64,000 nt of DNA from Natronobeatus ordinarius (lineage in GTDB: Archaea; Halobacteriota; Halobacteria; Halobacteriales; Natrialbaceae), in assembly GCF_024362485.1 (NCBI RefSeq), contig NZ_CP101456.1, forward strand, positions 2,790,001 through 2,854,000. The letters are read 5' to 3'. Of the stretch, positions 48,925 through 58,276 are shown piece by piece (the stretch's first letter is position 1; the number at the start of each line of letters is the position of its first letter). The translations under genes and the position numbers were made by a program. The notes beneath the pieces are model-generated. The model made no database searches. It was not told where the DNA came from and saw nothing but the letters and a program-made list of their open reading frames with translations.

Positions 48925-50736
48925 CTACGTCCGCGACCAGGCGAGATTCATCTCGAGGTCCTCACGCAACAGCTCCGCGACGTGGCAGGTCCGCTCGCCG
49001 CCGGCGACGATCCGCTCGAGCGCGTCGTCGTCGACGTCGTCTTCGACGTCGAGACGGACGTCGATCGTGATCGCCTCGACGGACTCGTTTCCGTCTGCGG
49101 GCGCCCCGACGACTCCGACGTCGATCCCGCTGAAGTCGACGTCGCGCATGTCCGCCTGAATGCCGATGCTGGCGGCGAGGCAGGCCGAGAGGGCGCCGAG
49201 GAAGTAGTCCACGGGCGTCGGCGCGCGGCCGCCGCCCCACTCGGGCGTGACGTCGAAGGGCCACTCGGCGCTCCCGGCGGCGACGCTCCCCGAGAGGTCC
49301 GGCCGGACGTGCGCCGTCACGTCGCGCTCCGGGAGTTCTGCGACGGCCGCAGCGGCTCCATCGTCGCGCCAGTGCACGTCGGACGGGACGTCCGCGGGCG
49401 TCACGCCCTCGAGCAGCGGCCAGGGTTCCTCGAGGTGGCCGACGAGCGTCTCGAGGAAGCGTGCGGCGTCGGCGCCGTCGACGAGCCGGTGGTCGAACGA
49501 GAGGGAAAGCGGGAGCGTCCGCCGAACGACGACCTCGCCGTTCCGGGCGACGGGCCGTTCGTCGAGGGCGTTGACGCCCAGAATGGCGACCTGGGGCGGG
49601 TTGATCACGGGGTCGAACGACTCGACGCCGAGCAGGCCGAGGTTCGAGATCGTGAACGTCCCGCCACGCAGGTCGTCCATCGTGTACTGCCCCGAGAGCG
49701 CCCGGTCGGTCATCGTCGCGCGCTTTCTCGCCAGTTCGTCGATCTCGAGGTCGTCGACGCCGCGGATCACCGGCGCGAGGAGCCCGTCCTCGACGTCGAC
49801 GGCGACACAGAGGTTGTGCTCGCCGTGGAGGCGGTGGACGTCCTCCTCGAACGTCGCGTTGAACGCGGGATGGTCCTCGAGCGCCGCCGAGATGGCGGCC
49901 AGCAGCACGTCGGTGACCGTGACCGACTCGTCGTGGACGGCGGCCGCGGCCTTCGCGGCGGCCCGCAGCGCCTCGGCGTCCGCCACCCGGTGTTCGGTGA
50001 CGTGGACCGCCTCGCGATAGCTCTGGCCCAGCCGAGAGGCGATCGTCCGTCGCATGCCGTCGAGGGGGCGTTCCTCGATGCCCTCGATTCTGTCCTCGGC
50101 CGCGGCCTCGACGTCCGCTTCCGTGATCGACCCCTTTGGTCCCGTCCCGTCGACCGACGCGAGGTCGACACCGAGCTCGTCGGCGCGCTTGCGGGCTCGC
50201 GGTGACGCCTTCACGTCTTCGATCGTCTCACCCTCTGTCTCGGCCGCGGCCTCGACGTCTTCCTCCGTGATCGATCCCTGCGGCCCCGTTCCGTCGACCG
50301 ACGCGAGGTCGACGCCGAGTTCGTCGGCACGTTTGCGGGCTCGCGGTGACGCCTTCACGTCTTCGCTCGAGGCCGCCGCCTCCGTCGTCGCCTCGGCGTC
50401 CGGCGTCGGAGCTTCGACGCCTGCAGCTGCCTCGGTCGCCGCCTCAGCGTCCGGCACCTCGCCCTCGAGCGACGCCTCGAGATCGGAAATGTCTGCGTCC
50501 GCCTCGGCGACGATCCCCATCGGCGCGCCCGGCTCGGCGGACTCGCCCTCCTCGAGAAGCCGGCGTCGCAACACCCCGTTCTCCCGGGCTTCCACCTTTC
50601 CGGTGGTCTTCTCGGATTCGATCTCCGCGATCACGTCGCCCGCCTCGACCGCCTCGCCCTCCTCGACGAACCAGGCCGTGACCGTCCCCGAATCCATCTC
50701 GAGCCCGAGTTTGGGGATCTTGACTACGTATCCCAT
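48925..50736 (-). CDS. Dihydrolipoamide acyltransferase (E2) fused to an OsmC peroxidase domain
   Basis: The 603-residue protein has, in order: a lipoyl domain (1-78, Lys43 in ESEKTTG); two near-identical peripheral-subunit-binding domains (about 125-163 and 174-212); the E2 catalytic domain (222-445) with the active His416 in HRLVDG; and an OsmC domain (about 465-603) with Cys519 (GALSACLAASIGI) and Cys584 (GERTCHVAELL), both positions needed for a two-cysteine peroxidase. No E1 or E3 gene is adjacent. Ohr/OsmC enzymes are known to be reduced by dihydrolipoamide, so the fusion would put the peroxidase on the same chain as its electron donor. ATG 50736 is 25-33 nt after a TATA box. Confidence 0.9.
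   Translation of the reverse strand: MGYVVKIPKLGLEMDSGTVTAWFVEEGEAVEAGDVIAEIESEKTTGKVEARENGVLRRRLLEEGESAEPGAPMGIVAEADADISDLEASLEGEVPDAEAATEAAAGVEAPTPDAEATTEAAASSEDVKASPRARKRADELGVDLASVDGTGPQGSITEEDVEAAAETEGETIEDVKASPRARKRADELGVDLASVDGTGPKGSITEADVEAAAEDRIEGIEERPLDGMRRTIASRLGQSYREAVHVTEHRVADAEALRAAAKAAAAVHDESVTVTDVLLAAISAALEDHPAFNATFEEDVHRLHGEHNLCVAVDVEDGLLAPVIRGVDDLEIDELARKRATMTDRALSGQYTMDDLRGGTFTISNLGLLGVESFDPVINPPQVAILGVNALDERPVARNGEVVVRRTLPLSLSFDHRLVDGADAARFLETLVGHLEEPWPLLEGVTPADVPSDVHWRDDGAAAAVAELPERDVTAHVRPDLSGSVAAGSAEWPFDVTPEWGGGRAPTPVDYFLGALSACLAASIGIQADMRDVDFSGIDVGVVGAPADGNESVEAITIDVRLDVEDDVDDDALERIVAGGERTCHVAELLREDLEMNLAWSRT
50100..50365. repeat. Tandem duplication of the E3-binding domain (144-bp period)
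   Basis: Two copies of about 122 nt (50100-50221 and 50244-50365) encode the KASPRARKRADELGVDLASV domain; they differ at few bases, so the duplication looks recent or homogenised. Confidence 0.85.
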
Positions 50737-50760
50737 GTGTGGATACGACACGGCAGAGTC

Positions 50761-50769
50761 GTATAAAGG
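50761..50769 (-). promoter_or_regulatory. TATA box of the E2-OsmC gene
   Basis: On the minus strand CCTTTATAC lies 25-33 nt before ATG 50736, which implies a leaderless transcript. Confidence 0.6.
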
Positions 50770-50840
50770 CGCTGAGCGGCGTGAGCCCTCGACGAGGGGT
50801 GAGGAGAGCATTATGCGTGTCGGTGGCGAAGGCTAGCGCT

Positions 50841-52175
50841 ATGGCCGACGATGCCGACGGCCCGGTCTACTACGTGATCAGCGACCTCCACATCGGCGGC
50901 GACGACCAACTCGGCGACGTCGGCTTCCTCGAGGAGCTACTCGCGTTTCTCGAGCGTCTCGAGTCGATCGACGAGGACGCGGAGTTGATCGTCAACGGCG
51001 ACGCGTTCGGACTGTGGGAGTTCACCGAACTCGAGGGACTGGCGAAGTTCGACGCCTTGCTCGAGCGCTATCCCGACCTGTTCGAGCAGTTGCGCGCGAC
51101 TGGCGAGTCGCTGCCGATCACCCTCCTGCCGGGTAACCACGACCACGAGCTCGCCGCGTACGAGGAGTACGTCGATCGGTTAGCCGAGTACAACGTCGAC
51201 CTCGTCCAGGCCGAATCGATCACGCGCCCGGTCGGTGACCGAACGATCTGGTTCGAACACGGCCACCAGCGAGATTCTAACAACCGGTTCGAGGACTTCG
51301 GCAACCCGTACGAGACGCCGATGGGGTACTTCTACAACACCCAGGTGACGAGCCGGGCGGGGAAGCTGTCCGATCGGGGGCGGTACAACTGGTTGAAGGA
51401 CGTCCAGGCGATCACGCCGACCGAACGGGTGCCTCGCTGGCTCCTCTCGAAGTACTTCTACCGCGAGATGAACCCCGTCTTGCGGTATGCATCGATCCCG
51501 TTTTTGCTCCTCCTCAACGTCAGCCTCGTCCTCGCCGTGCTGGCGGGGCTCGACGTGGCCGGCGTCTGGACCATGCCGGTCGACGTGGTGGACGCGCTCC
51601 TCGATCGACTGGGTCTGGTCGGCGAGGCCGTCCATTTCCTTCTCGTCGTCAACGCGGCGGTCGCCGGCCTGCTGATCCTCGTGGGAATCCCGACCTCCCT
51701 CATCGTCCGCGACGTCGGCGAGACCGTCGACCGGTTCGGCATTCGAGAGACCGATCTCACGGTCGACCCCGACGAACCGTACGTGGAGGCCGCCCGCGAG
51801 GTGTTCGCCGACCGGCCGGAGACGGCGATTTTCTGCTACGGCCACACCCACCGACCGGGGGTGACGGCGGTCGAGGACAGGTTGCTCGTCAACACCGGGA
51901 CGTGGCTGAAACGGCTCCATCGACGGAACGTCGTCACTGGCGTGCTCCCGGCCGTCTTCTACCCGTCGTACCAGCTGTGCGTCGTCCGTATCGCTCCAGA
52001 TCCGGACGGCGTGGCGGTCGAGTTCGAGGCAATCGAAAAATCGAGCCCGACGGCGGCAGAGCTCACGCGCACCGAGCGCCTCCTCACGCTCGGTCGAGAG
52101 CCGAATCCGGAACTTCCGGACCGAAGGGTCGTCCCACGACGGGTTCGGGAAGCGACGCCGGAGACGAGCGACTGA
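50841..52175 (+). CDS. Membrane-linked calcineurin-like metallophosphoesterase
   Basis: The 444-residue protein has the di-metal motifs SDLHIGGD, VNGDAFG, GNHDHE and YGHTHRPG, the set for calcineurin-like phosphoesterases. Between the third and fourth motifs (about residues 215-290) there are two hydrophobic segments (PFLLLLNVSLVLAVLAGLDV and AVHFLLVVNAAVAGLLILVG), so it is membrane-anchored. The substrate (nucleotide sugar, phospholipid or protein) is unknown. It is divergent from the E2-OsmC gene. Confidence 0.88.
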   Translation: MADDADGPVYYVISDLHIGGDDQLGDVGFLEELLAFLERLESIDEDAELIVNGDAFGLWEFTELEGLAKFDALLERYPDLFEQLRATGESLPITLLPGNHDHELAAYEEYVDRLAEYNVDLVQAESITRPVGDRTIWFEHGHQRDSNNRFEDFGNPYETPMGYFYNTQVTSRAGKLSDRGRYNWLKDVQAITPTERVPRWLLSKYFYREMNPVLRYASIPFLLLLNVSLVLAVLAGLDVAGVWTMPVDVVDALLDRLGLVGEAVHFLLVVNAAVAGLLILVGIPTSLIVRDVGETVDRFGIRETDLTVDPDEPYVEAAREVFADRPETAIFCYGHTHRPGVTAVEDRLLVNTGTWLKRLHRRNVVTGVLPAVFYPSYQLCVVRIAPDPDGVAVEFEAIEKSSPTAAELTRTERLLTLGREPNPELPDRRVVPRRVREATPETSD

Positions 52176-52337
52176 GCGCGGACGATGCCTGGCTAATTCG
52201 GATGAACCGATGCTCAGTGCCCTCAAAGCGTGGACGTGCGCGCTCACTGGATGAGTCTCGGTCAGTCCCTGCAGGTTCGTCACGAGGTGACTCTATGTGT
52301 GATTTTCACATGGATGGGGCCGGGGAGAGCCTACCCT

Positions 52338-53240
52338 ATGACAAACGCCAGCGATCAGTTCGAGACGGATGCGAAACGGCTGAACGAAGGTTCATCCGGA
52401 AGCGATCGCGCCGAACTGCCGGAGATGGAACCCCTCGACGTCGACGGGGCCGAACTGGAGGTGTACGACAGCGGCTCGGGCGAGCCCGTCGTGTTCGTCC
52501 ACGGCGGCGGCGGGGACGAGTGCTTCGCCGTCCTCCAGGAACCCGCGCTCGCCGAGCGCTACCGGCTCATTCACTATCATCGCCGCGGCTGGGGTGACAG
52601 TGCGAGTACCGGCCTCCCACTCAGCATCGAAGAACAGGCAGCAGACTGTCACGCGGTCATGCAACATGTGGGGATCGATCGGGCCCACGTAGCTGGCCTG
52701 TCCTACGGCGGGATAATCGTCCTGCAGTTCGCCGTCGACTTCCCCGACGCCGTGCAGACCCTCGCCCTGATGGAACCCGCAGTACCCCAGGTGCTCGACG
52801 AGTCGCCGGAATACCACGAGTGGAAGACGACGGCGGCGCCCCTGTTGGAAGACGGGGAGATGGCCGCGGGGCTCGACACGTTCTTCCAAGGCATCTGCGG
52901 TCGAGAGTACGCCGCGGCCTTCGATCGGACGCTGCCGGCCGGCTGGTTCGAGCGGTGGGTCGACGATTCGGACACGCTCTTTCAGTACGACGCTCCCGCG
53001 ATGGACGCCTGGGAGTTCACTGAAGCGGACGCGGCCCAGATCGACGCACCTGTGTTAAACGTGACGGCGGCCGACACCGCAGCTCCGTTCAAAGAGATCC
53101 ACGAAACGGTGCAGTCGTGGCTCCCGCACGCCGAGCGCGCCGTCGTCCCGGATGCGACCCACTGCATGCTCGAGATCAACCCGACGGGCAGCGCCGAGGC
53201 CCTGTCCGAGTTCTTCTCCCAGCATCCGATGGATCGCTGA
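52338..53240 (+). CDS. Alpha/beta-hydrolase fold protein
   Basis: The 300-residue hydrolase has VVFVHGGGGDE (oxyanion hole), the RRGWGDS block, the nucleophile elbow GLSYGG, and the catalytic histidine in ATHCML; the acid is probably in an aspartate of the ADTAAP loop. It would hydrolyse an ester or lactone or act on a halogenated compound. ATG 52338 (MTNASDQFETD) was chosen; the upstream frame is not protein-like. Confidence 0.87.
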   Translation: MTNASDQFETDAKRLNEGSSGSDRAELPEMEPLDVDGAELEVYDSGSGEPVVFVHGGGGDECFAVLQEPALAERYRLIHYHRRGWGDSASTGLPLSIEEQAADCHAVMQHVGIDRAHVAGLSYGGIIVLQFAVDFPDAVQTLALMEPAVPQVLDESPEYHEWKTTAAPLLEDGEMAAGLDTFFQGICGREYAAAFDRTLPAGWFERWVDDSDTLFQYDAPAMDAWEFTEADAAQIDAPVLNVTAADTAAPFKEIHETVQSWLPHAERAVVPDATHCMLEINPTGSAEALSEFFSQHPMDR

Positions 53241-53334
53241 CGGTCGCCACCTCCACACCAGACGACTCGCAGACGGCAGAAACGGCGTCTCCAGTGTCGT
53301 CGTGTGAAATTTCAAAAGCGATTCGAAGCGACGC

Positions 53335-54240
53335 TCAAAGCGGACTCGAGAGGTACGCCTTCGGCACCGCGTTTCGCACGGTGACCAGCGGATCGACCAC
53401 CTGGCTGATCTCGAGGCCGCCGACGAGACTCGAGAACAGGTACGCCTGCGTCGTATCGAAGTCGTGTTCGGCCGCCAGCAGCCCGATGGCGTCGCGGTTA
53501 GCCAGCTCGCAGGCCTCCTCGAGCGTCTCCGCGCTCGCCACGGTCTTCCAGGCGTCGGCCGTCTCGATCAGCGGGCGCTCGAGGTCGATCGCCGGCTCCT
53601 CGAGCAACTCGAGGGAGAGGTCGATCTCGGTGGCGATCTCCGAGCCGGTGCCGCACATCTCGCCGTCGGCCATCGCGGCCTTGCAGTCGCCCATCGCGAG
53701 CATCGCGCCGTCCTGGAAGACGGGGAAGTAAACGGTGTTCCCGGCGGTGATGTCGGTCGTGTCGAGGTTGCCGCCGTGGTCGTGGGGGACGAGCGTGGTG
53801 TAGGCGTCCTCGGCGGGGGCGACCCCGATCGTCCCGATCACTGGCGAGACGGGTACCTCGAGGTCGCGGAATCGGATGGCTTCGCCGTCGACGGGCGTCA
53901 TCTCGGTCCGGGGCGCGTCGATCCCCTCGTGGCCGTCGAGCAGGCCGAAGCCCTCGATCGTGATCACGCGGCCGGTCGCTTCGGTGAGGCGAATCTCCTC
54001 GACCTCGACGGCCAGGACGGCGCCCGGCTCGGCCCCCTCGACCCCGATCGGCCCCGTCGCTGCGTTGACCTCCTCGGGAACCGTCGCGAGCAGGTCGTCC
54101 TCGGACTGGACTGCACCCTCTAAGCTGTCGACCGTCTCGACGGTGAGGCTCGCGCCGGACTCGACGGTTTCGATGGGCTCGAGGTCCGGGGTGAACTCGT
54201 AGACGACGCCGTCCTCGGGAGTGATCACGGTCCGTGACAT
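53335..54240 (-). CDS. Acetamidase/formamidase family protein
   Basis: The 301-residue protein shows the FmdA_AmdA pattern: GAVLAVEVEEI, PVIGTIGVAPAE, PHDHGGNLDTTDI, YFPVFQDGAMLAMGDCKAAM and GTGSEIATEI. It hydrolyses formamide or acetamide to ammonia and acid. No substrate-specific evidence is present. Confidence 0.92.
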   Translation of the reverse strand: MSRTVITPEDGVVYEFTPDLEPIETVESGASLTVETVDSLEGAVQSEDDLLATVPEEVNAATGPIGVEGAEPGAVLAVEVEEIRLTEATGRVITIEGFGLLDGHEGIDAPRTEMTPVDGEAIRFRDLEVPVSPVIGTIGVAPAEDAYTTLVPHDHGGNLDTTDITAGNTVYFPVFQDGAMLAMGDCKAAMADGEMCGTGSEIATEIDLSLELLEEPAIDLERPLIETADAWKTVASAETLEEACELANRDAIGLLAAEHDFDTTQAYLFSSLVGGLEISQVVDPLVTVRNAVPKAYLSSPL

Positions 54241-54484
54241 TGGGATGACGTACCGAACCGAGGGTAGTAAATGGTGGGTTCGACGAGACAGCCGCCGACC
54301 TCGGTCGACCGGTTCCAGGTCCTCGCCGACGCCGACCGGTGATATTTATTACCCCGACATACACTGGCCAACGCTCATATTCGCCATGTGGGTATTTAAC
54401 AGCAACCATGAGTTACTGTGGCGAGCTGGGGCGGCGGCAGGGAGCGAGCGAACTGGAGACGGCTCACGGCGAGGGTGTCGATCG

Positions 54485-55738
54485 ATGACCGACTCGTACG
54501 ACGTAGCGGTCGTCGGCGGTGGTTGCATCGGCGTCACGATCGCGCGGGAGCTCTCGGCCGACCACGACGTCGTCCTCCTCGAGAAAGGACAAATTGCGGG
54601 GGAGACGACCGGTCACGCGTCCGGGATCATCCAGCCCCAGTATCAGTTCCCCCACCTGCCGAAGGCGGGGCGGCTGTCGTTTCGGTTCTTCGAGGGTCTC
54701 GACGGCCACCGGAACTACAAGTACACCGAACGCGAACTGATCAACCTCCACGGCCCGGAGCGGACCGAGGTCGCACGGGAGTACACCGAACTCGTCTCCG
54801 CGAACGGCGGCTACGACGCGACCTGGCTCGACGCCGACGAGATCGCCGACCGGTATCCGGGCGTCTTCGACACGAGCGAGGGGAGTCCGATCGCCGGCGG
54901 CATGCTGTACCGACGGATGGGCTGGGTCGATCCGTACACGTTCGCGACGACGATGGGAGAGGACGCGGTCGACCGCGGCGCGACGATCGAGACCGGCGTC
55001 GAGGTGACCGACGTCCTCGTCGAGGACGGCGAGGTGCGAGGCATCGACACCGACGACGGCGAGATCCGGGCCTCGAGCGTGGTCGTCGCCGCCGGTCGGT
55101 GGTCGCGGGCGTTGCTCGAGGACGTCCTCGAGGTGCCGATCCAGCCCGAACGGTTCTGGCACGTGAATCTGGACGAGGACGCCGACCGCAACGACCGCGT
55201 GAGCGAGGCGTACCCGCAGTGGTACATGGACCTCGACTTCGGCGACGACCTCCCCGAAGAGCTCGGCCTCGACGGCTACATGGCGACGTTCTGGCGCCCC
55301 GAGCACAACGGCGAGCTCCACGTGGCCGGGATCGAGGGGCTGCTGGGGCCACAGCCGTCGGTCAAACACAACGTGGACGAGGCGTTTCACCTCCTGCTGG
55401 CCGAACGGCTCGACGAACTCCTCGAGGAGTACGGCGAGGCCCGCATCGTGAGCGACGGCTGCTGTCCGACCGGCGACGCCATGTCGCCGGACTGGCTGCC
55501 GATCATCGACGCCCCCGACGACGCGCCCGACGGGCTGGTGGTCGCGACGGGGTTCAGCGGCCTCGGACTGAGCGCATCGCCCATCGCCGCCGCGGCGGTG
55601 CGCCAGTTGCTGTGTGGCTACGGGGCCCCGTTCTCGCTCGAGTCGCTCTCGATCGATCGGTTCGAGTCCCGATCGGACGACTTCCCCGAGCCGCCGTTCG
55701 AGATCTACGACCTGGGCGTGTTCGAGGGCGCGGACTAG
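54485..55738 (+). CDS. FAD-dependent D-amino acid/glycine oxidase-like oxidoreductase
   Basis: The 417-residue DAO-family enzyme has the dinucleotide fold VAVVGGGCIGVTIAREL, ATG-H/ASGI motif TTGHASGIIQPQYQF, and the C-terminal FAD-binding VVATGFSGLGLSASPIA. Sarcosine, glycine or D-amino-acid oxidation are possible. The 244-nt spacer before it holds two TATA-like sequences (about 54343 and 54391). It is convergent with the S2P gene, 15 nt away. Confidence 0.88.
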   Translation: MTDSYDVAVVGGGCIGVTIARELSADHDVVLLEKGQIAGETTGHASGIIQPQYQFPHLPKAGRLSFRFFEGLDGHRNYKYTERELINLHGPERTEVAREYTELVSANGGYDATWLDADEIADRYPGVFDTSEGSPIAGGMLYRRMGWVDPYTFATTMGEDAVDRGATIETGVEVTDVLVEDGEVRGIDTDDGEIRASSVVVAAGRWSRALLEDVLEVPIQPERFWHVNLDEDADRNDRVSEAYPQWYMDLDFGDDLPEELGLDGYMATFWRPEHNGELHVAGIEGLLGPQPSVKHNVDEAFHLLLAERLDELLEEYGEARIVSDGCCPTGDAMSPDWLPIIDAPDDAPDGLVVATGFSGLGLSASPIAAAAVRQLLCGYGAPFSLESLSIDRFESRSDDFPEPPFEIYDLGVFEGAD

Positions 55739-55753
55739 CTTTCCCGGAGCCCG

Positions 55754-56380
55754 TCACCAGAACCCGTAGGTCAGGAAGAACCCGACCAGCAGCGCGACGC
55801 TCGGGACGAAGACGGCGGCGAAGACGCCTGTGTTCCAGTCCCAGACGGACTTGCCGTCGAGCGGGCCGAAGGGGATCATGTTGAACGCGGCCAGAAAGAG
55901 GTTGATGAGTACCCCCATGTGGCCGATGGTCCCGATCGGGCCGAGGACGAACGTGAACGGGAAGAAAAAGAGGGCGAGGGCGTGGTTGGTGAGCGGGCCG
56001 GCGAGGGCGATCATCGCGTTCTCGCGGACGGTGATGCGGCCGGCGTGGTAGACGGCCCCCGGGGCGGCGAAGATGAAGCCGATCAGCGCGGTCATGATCG
56101 CCAGGAACAGCATCTGGTAGTCGGCCCGGAATTCGGCGACCTGCCCGTAATGGATCGCGACGACCTTGTGGGCGAGTTCGTGGGCTAAAAAGCCGACGCC
56201 GACGGTGAAGAAGCTCAGCACCGCCATCGTGAGGAAAAAGCCGATCGAGAACCGACCCGCCGCGGGTGCGTTCAGGAACAGGGCGAACGCGACGCTGAGG
56301 GTGATCCAGGCGACTGCGAGGTCGAACAGCTCCCGGTCGCTGAACGACAGCTGGGGCTCCCCTCGAGTGCGATAGCTCAC
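55754..56380 (-). CDS. Site-2 protease family membrane metalloprotease (M50)
   Basis: The 208-residue membrane protein has about six hydrophobic segments, the zinc motif HELAH (67-71) and the third-ligand motif NMIPFGPLDGKSVWDW, which completes a site-2 protease active site. It would cut membrane-bound substrates inside the bilayer. GTG 56380 overlaps the stop of the TraB-like gene by four bases (GTGA), so the two are translated together. Confidence 0.85.
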   Translation of the reverse strand: MSYRTRGEPQLSFSDRELFDLAVAWITLSVAFALFLNAPAAGRFSIGFFLTMAVLSFFTVGVGFLAHELAHKVVAIHYGQVAEFRADYQMLFLAIMTALIGFIFAAPGAVYHAGRITVRENAMIALAGPLTNHALALFFFPFTFVLGPIGTIGHMGVLINLFLAAFNMIPFGPLDGKSVWDWNTGVFAAVFVPSVALLVGFFLTYGFW

Positions 56381-58149
56381 GCGATCACCCCTCGAATGAG
56401 CTCGAGGCTGTTCTCCGCGCCGCGGAGGAGTTCGGCCATCAGCGCGTCGACGCCGCCGATCTCGGGAGCGAGCCAGGGGATCACGACGATGAAAAACAGG
56501 AACGACGCGAGCATGCTTCCGATGTTCGTCATCGCGACGATCATGATGAGTCGAAACAGCGGCACGTCGAACATCTCCTCGAACGCCTCGCCCATCGGCA
56601 GGTCGGTGTTTCCGATGATGTCGTTGAGCGTCTGGATGTCGCCGACGTTCACCGGCCGGTGACGGAGTTCGACGTAGCCGGCGAACCAGCCCGGTGCGAG
56701 CAGTGGGTTGATGCTCGTCAGCCAGGCGACCGCACCACCGACGCCCGCGCTCGTCCAGCGGGCGCCAGCGAGGCGGGCGAGGGTGAACGCGAAGATTCCG
56801 TTGAAGAGGAACCACGCGAGGAAGACCTGCAGGAGGAACGTGTTCTGGACGCCCGCCATGAGCAACAGGAAGAAAAAGGCCAGAAAGCCGATCATGACGA
56901 GGTAGCTGAGGATCTTCAGCGGTGAGAACCGCCGCCCGGAGTCGGTGCCAGAGATCGACGCCATCGGCGGCAGGGAGTCGGGATCGGCGAGGTAGCGGTC
57001 GATCCCCGCCTTGTGGCCGGCGCCGACGACGGCGACGACGTCGTAGCCCTGTTCGCGAAGCGCGTGGAGCTTGTGGGCGATGTAGGCGTCACGTTCGTCT
57101 ATCAGCGCGTTCGCCCCGCGCGGGCTGAACCGGCGGAACTCCTCCATCATCGCCGCGACGACGTCGCCGTCAGTCAACTCCTCGATGTCGATCTCGTCTA
57201 ACTCCTCGACGTCGGCCGTGAGTGCGTCGAGGACGATACCGACGACGCCACCGACGAGGACGCCGAGTCCGAGTCCAGCGACGACGCCGACGCCGCCGCG
57301 GATCGTCAGGCTCCCCGCGCTCTCGAACGTTCCGGCGTCGAGCGGCCCGACGAACGTGCCCGTCGAGACGAGCGCGAGCGCGCCGACGACGCCGATGGCG
57401 GCCCCCGAGAGGAGCCGCGCCGAGAAGCCGTTCAACAGCCCGCCGGTGTACCGGGCGGCGCCCTCGAGCGACGGGACGAAGAGCAATCCGAGCAAGAGCC
57501 CGCCGACGAGGCCGATGCCAGTCGCGCCGACGAACTGGAGCGTCGATGCCTCGGTGATCCCGAGAGAGAGGGTCTCACCGAGCCCGAGCAGGGGAGCGAC
57601 GAACGCGGCGAAGACGACGCCGAAGAAGATCCCGAGACCGGCGCCAAAGGAGAGGCCGATCGTCCGCGGATCGGTAACCCCGAGTGCGAGTCCGCCGACC
57701 ATCTTGAGCTTCTCGGTGACCGAAAGTCGGGCCCAGAAGCGCTGGATCGTCACCTGGATGTCCCGATCGACGAGGGCGACGCCGTGACCGTTGCGTTCGG
57801 CGGCTTCGATCGCGGCTTTCATGTCCGCTCCGGGTTCGATGTCGAAGCGCTCGCCCAGCCGCGACTGGACGTACGAGAGCATCCAGTAGGCGAGGAACTG
57901 AAACACCGTGTTACCGCTCAGGAGATCGCTTGCCTCGATGTCCTCGGGCGCACCGCCTCGCATCTGGCGGAAGCGACTCTCGTCGAGTTCGACGGCGACG
58001 ACGTCCGGTCGCTCGCGGTCGACCGTCTCGTTGACCGCATCGACGCTGGCCTGTGAGACGTGAGCCGTCCCGAGGACGTGGACGTCGCCACGCTCACGAT
58101 CCGGTGGCTCGGAGGGCTCCGGAACGCTCGCGTCGCCTGCATCACTCAT
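56377..58149 (-). CDS. TraB/PrgY family membrane protein
   Basis: The 590-residue protein has an N-terminal TraB domain with GTAHVSQASVDAV, VAVELDESRFRQM, VALVDRDI and, later, VVAVVGAGHKAGIDRYL, the motifs shared with the Tiki/EreA/ChaN-like superfamily. Unusually, about 150 residues of hydrophobic helices sit between these motifs (about 155-320), and more membrane segments form the C-terminus. Enterococcal relatives control pheromone activity; the archaeal role is unknown. Its stop overlaps a site-2 protease start, so they may act on the same membrane substrate. ATG 58149. Confidence 0.85.
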   Translation of the reverse strand: MSDAGDASVPEPSEPPDRERGDVHVLGTAHVSQASVDAVNETVDRERPDVVAVELDESRFRQMRGGAPEDIEASDLLSGNTVFQFLAYWMLSYVQSRLGERFDIEPGADMKAAIEAAERNGHGVALVDRDIQVTIQRFWARLSVTEKLKMVGGLALGVTDPRTIGLSFGAGLGIFFGVVFAAFVAPLLGLGETLSLGITEASTLQFVGATGIGLVGGLLLGLLFVPSLEGAARYTGGLLNGFSARLLSGAAIGVVGALALVSTGTFVGPLDAGTFESAGSLTIRGGVGVVAGLGLGVLVGGVVGIVLDALTADVEELDEIDIEELTDGDVVAAMMEEFRRFSPRGANALIDERDAYIAHKLHALREQGYDVVAVVGAGHKAGIDRYLADPDSLPPMASISGTDSGRRFSPLKILSYLVMIGFLAFFFLLLMAGVQNTFLLQVFLAWFLFNGIFAFTLARLAGARWTSAGVGGAVAWLTSINPLLAPGWFAGYVELRHRPVNVGDIQTLNDIIGNTDLPMGEAFEEMFDVPLFRLIMIVAMTNIGSMLASFLFFIVVIPWLAPEIGGVDALMAELLRGAENSLELIRGVIA

Positions 58150-58276
58150 TAGCGTCTGTAACAGGGCCCCGACTTTTACCAGTATCGAACGCCGAACGCC
58201 CACCGAAACGTGATCGTCTGTGACTCGAGCAAATACGTTCGTCGGCGGCCGTGGGCCGAGCGCTGGTGGCCTCGCA

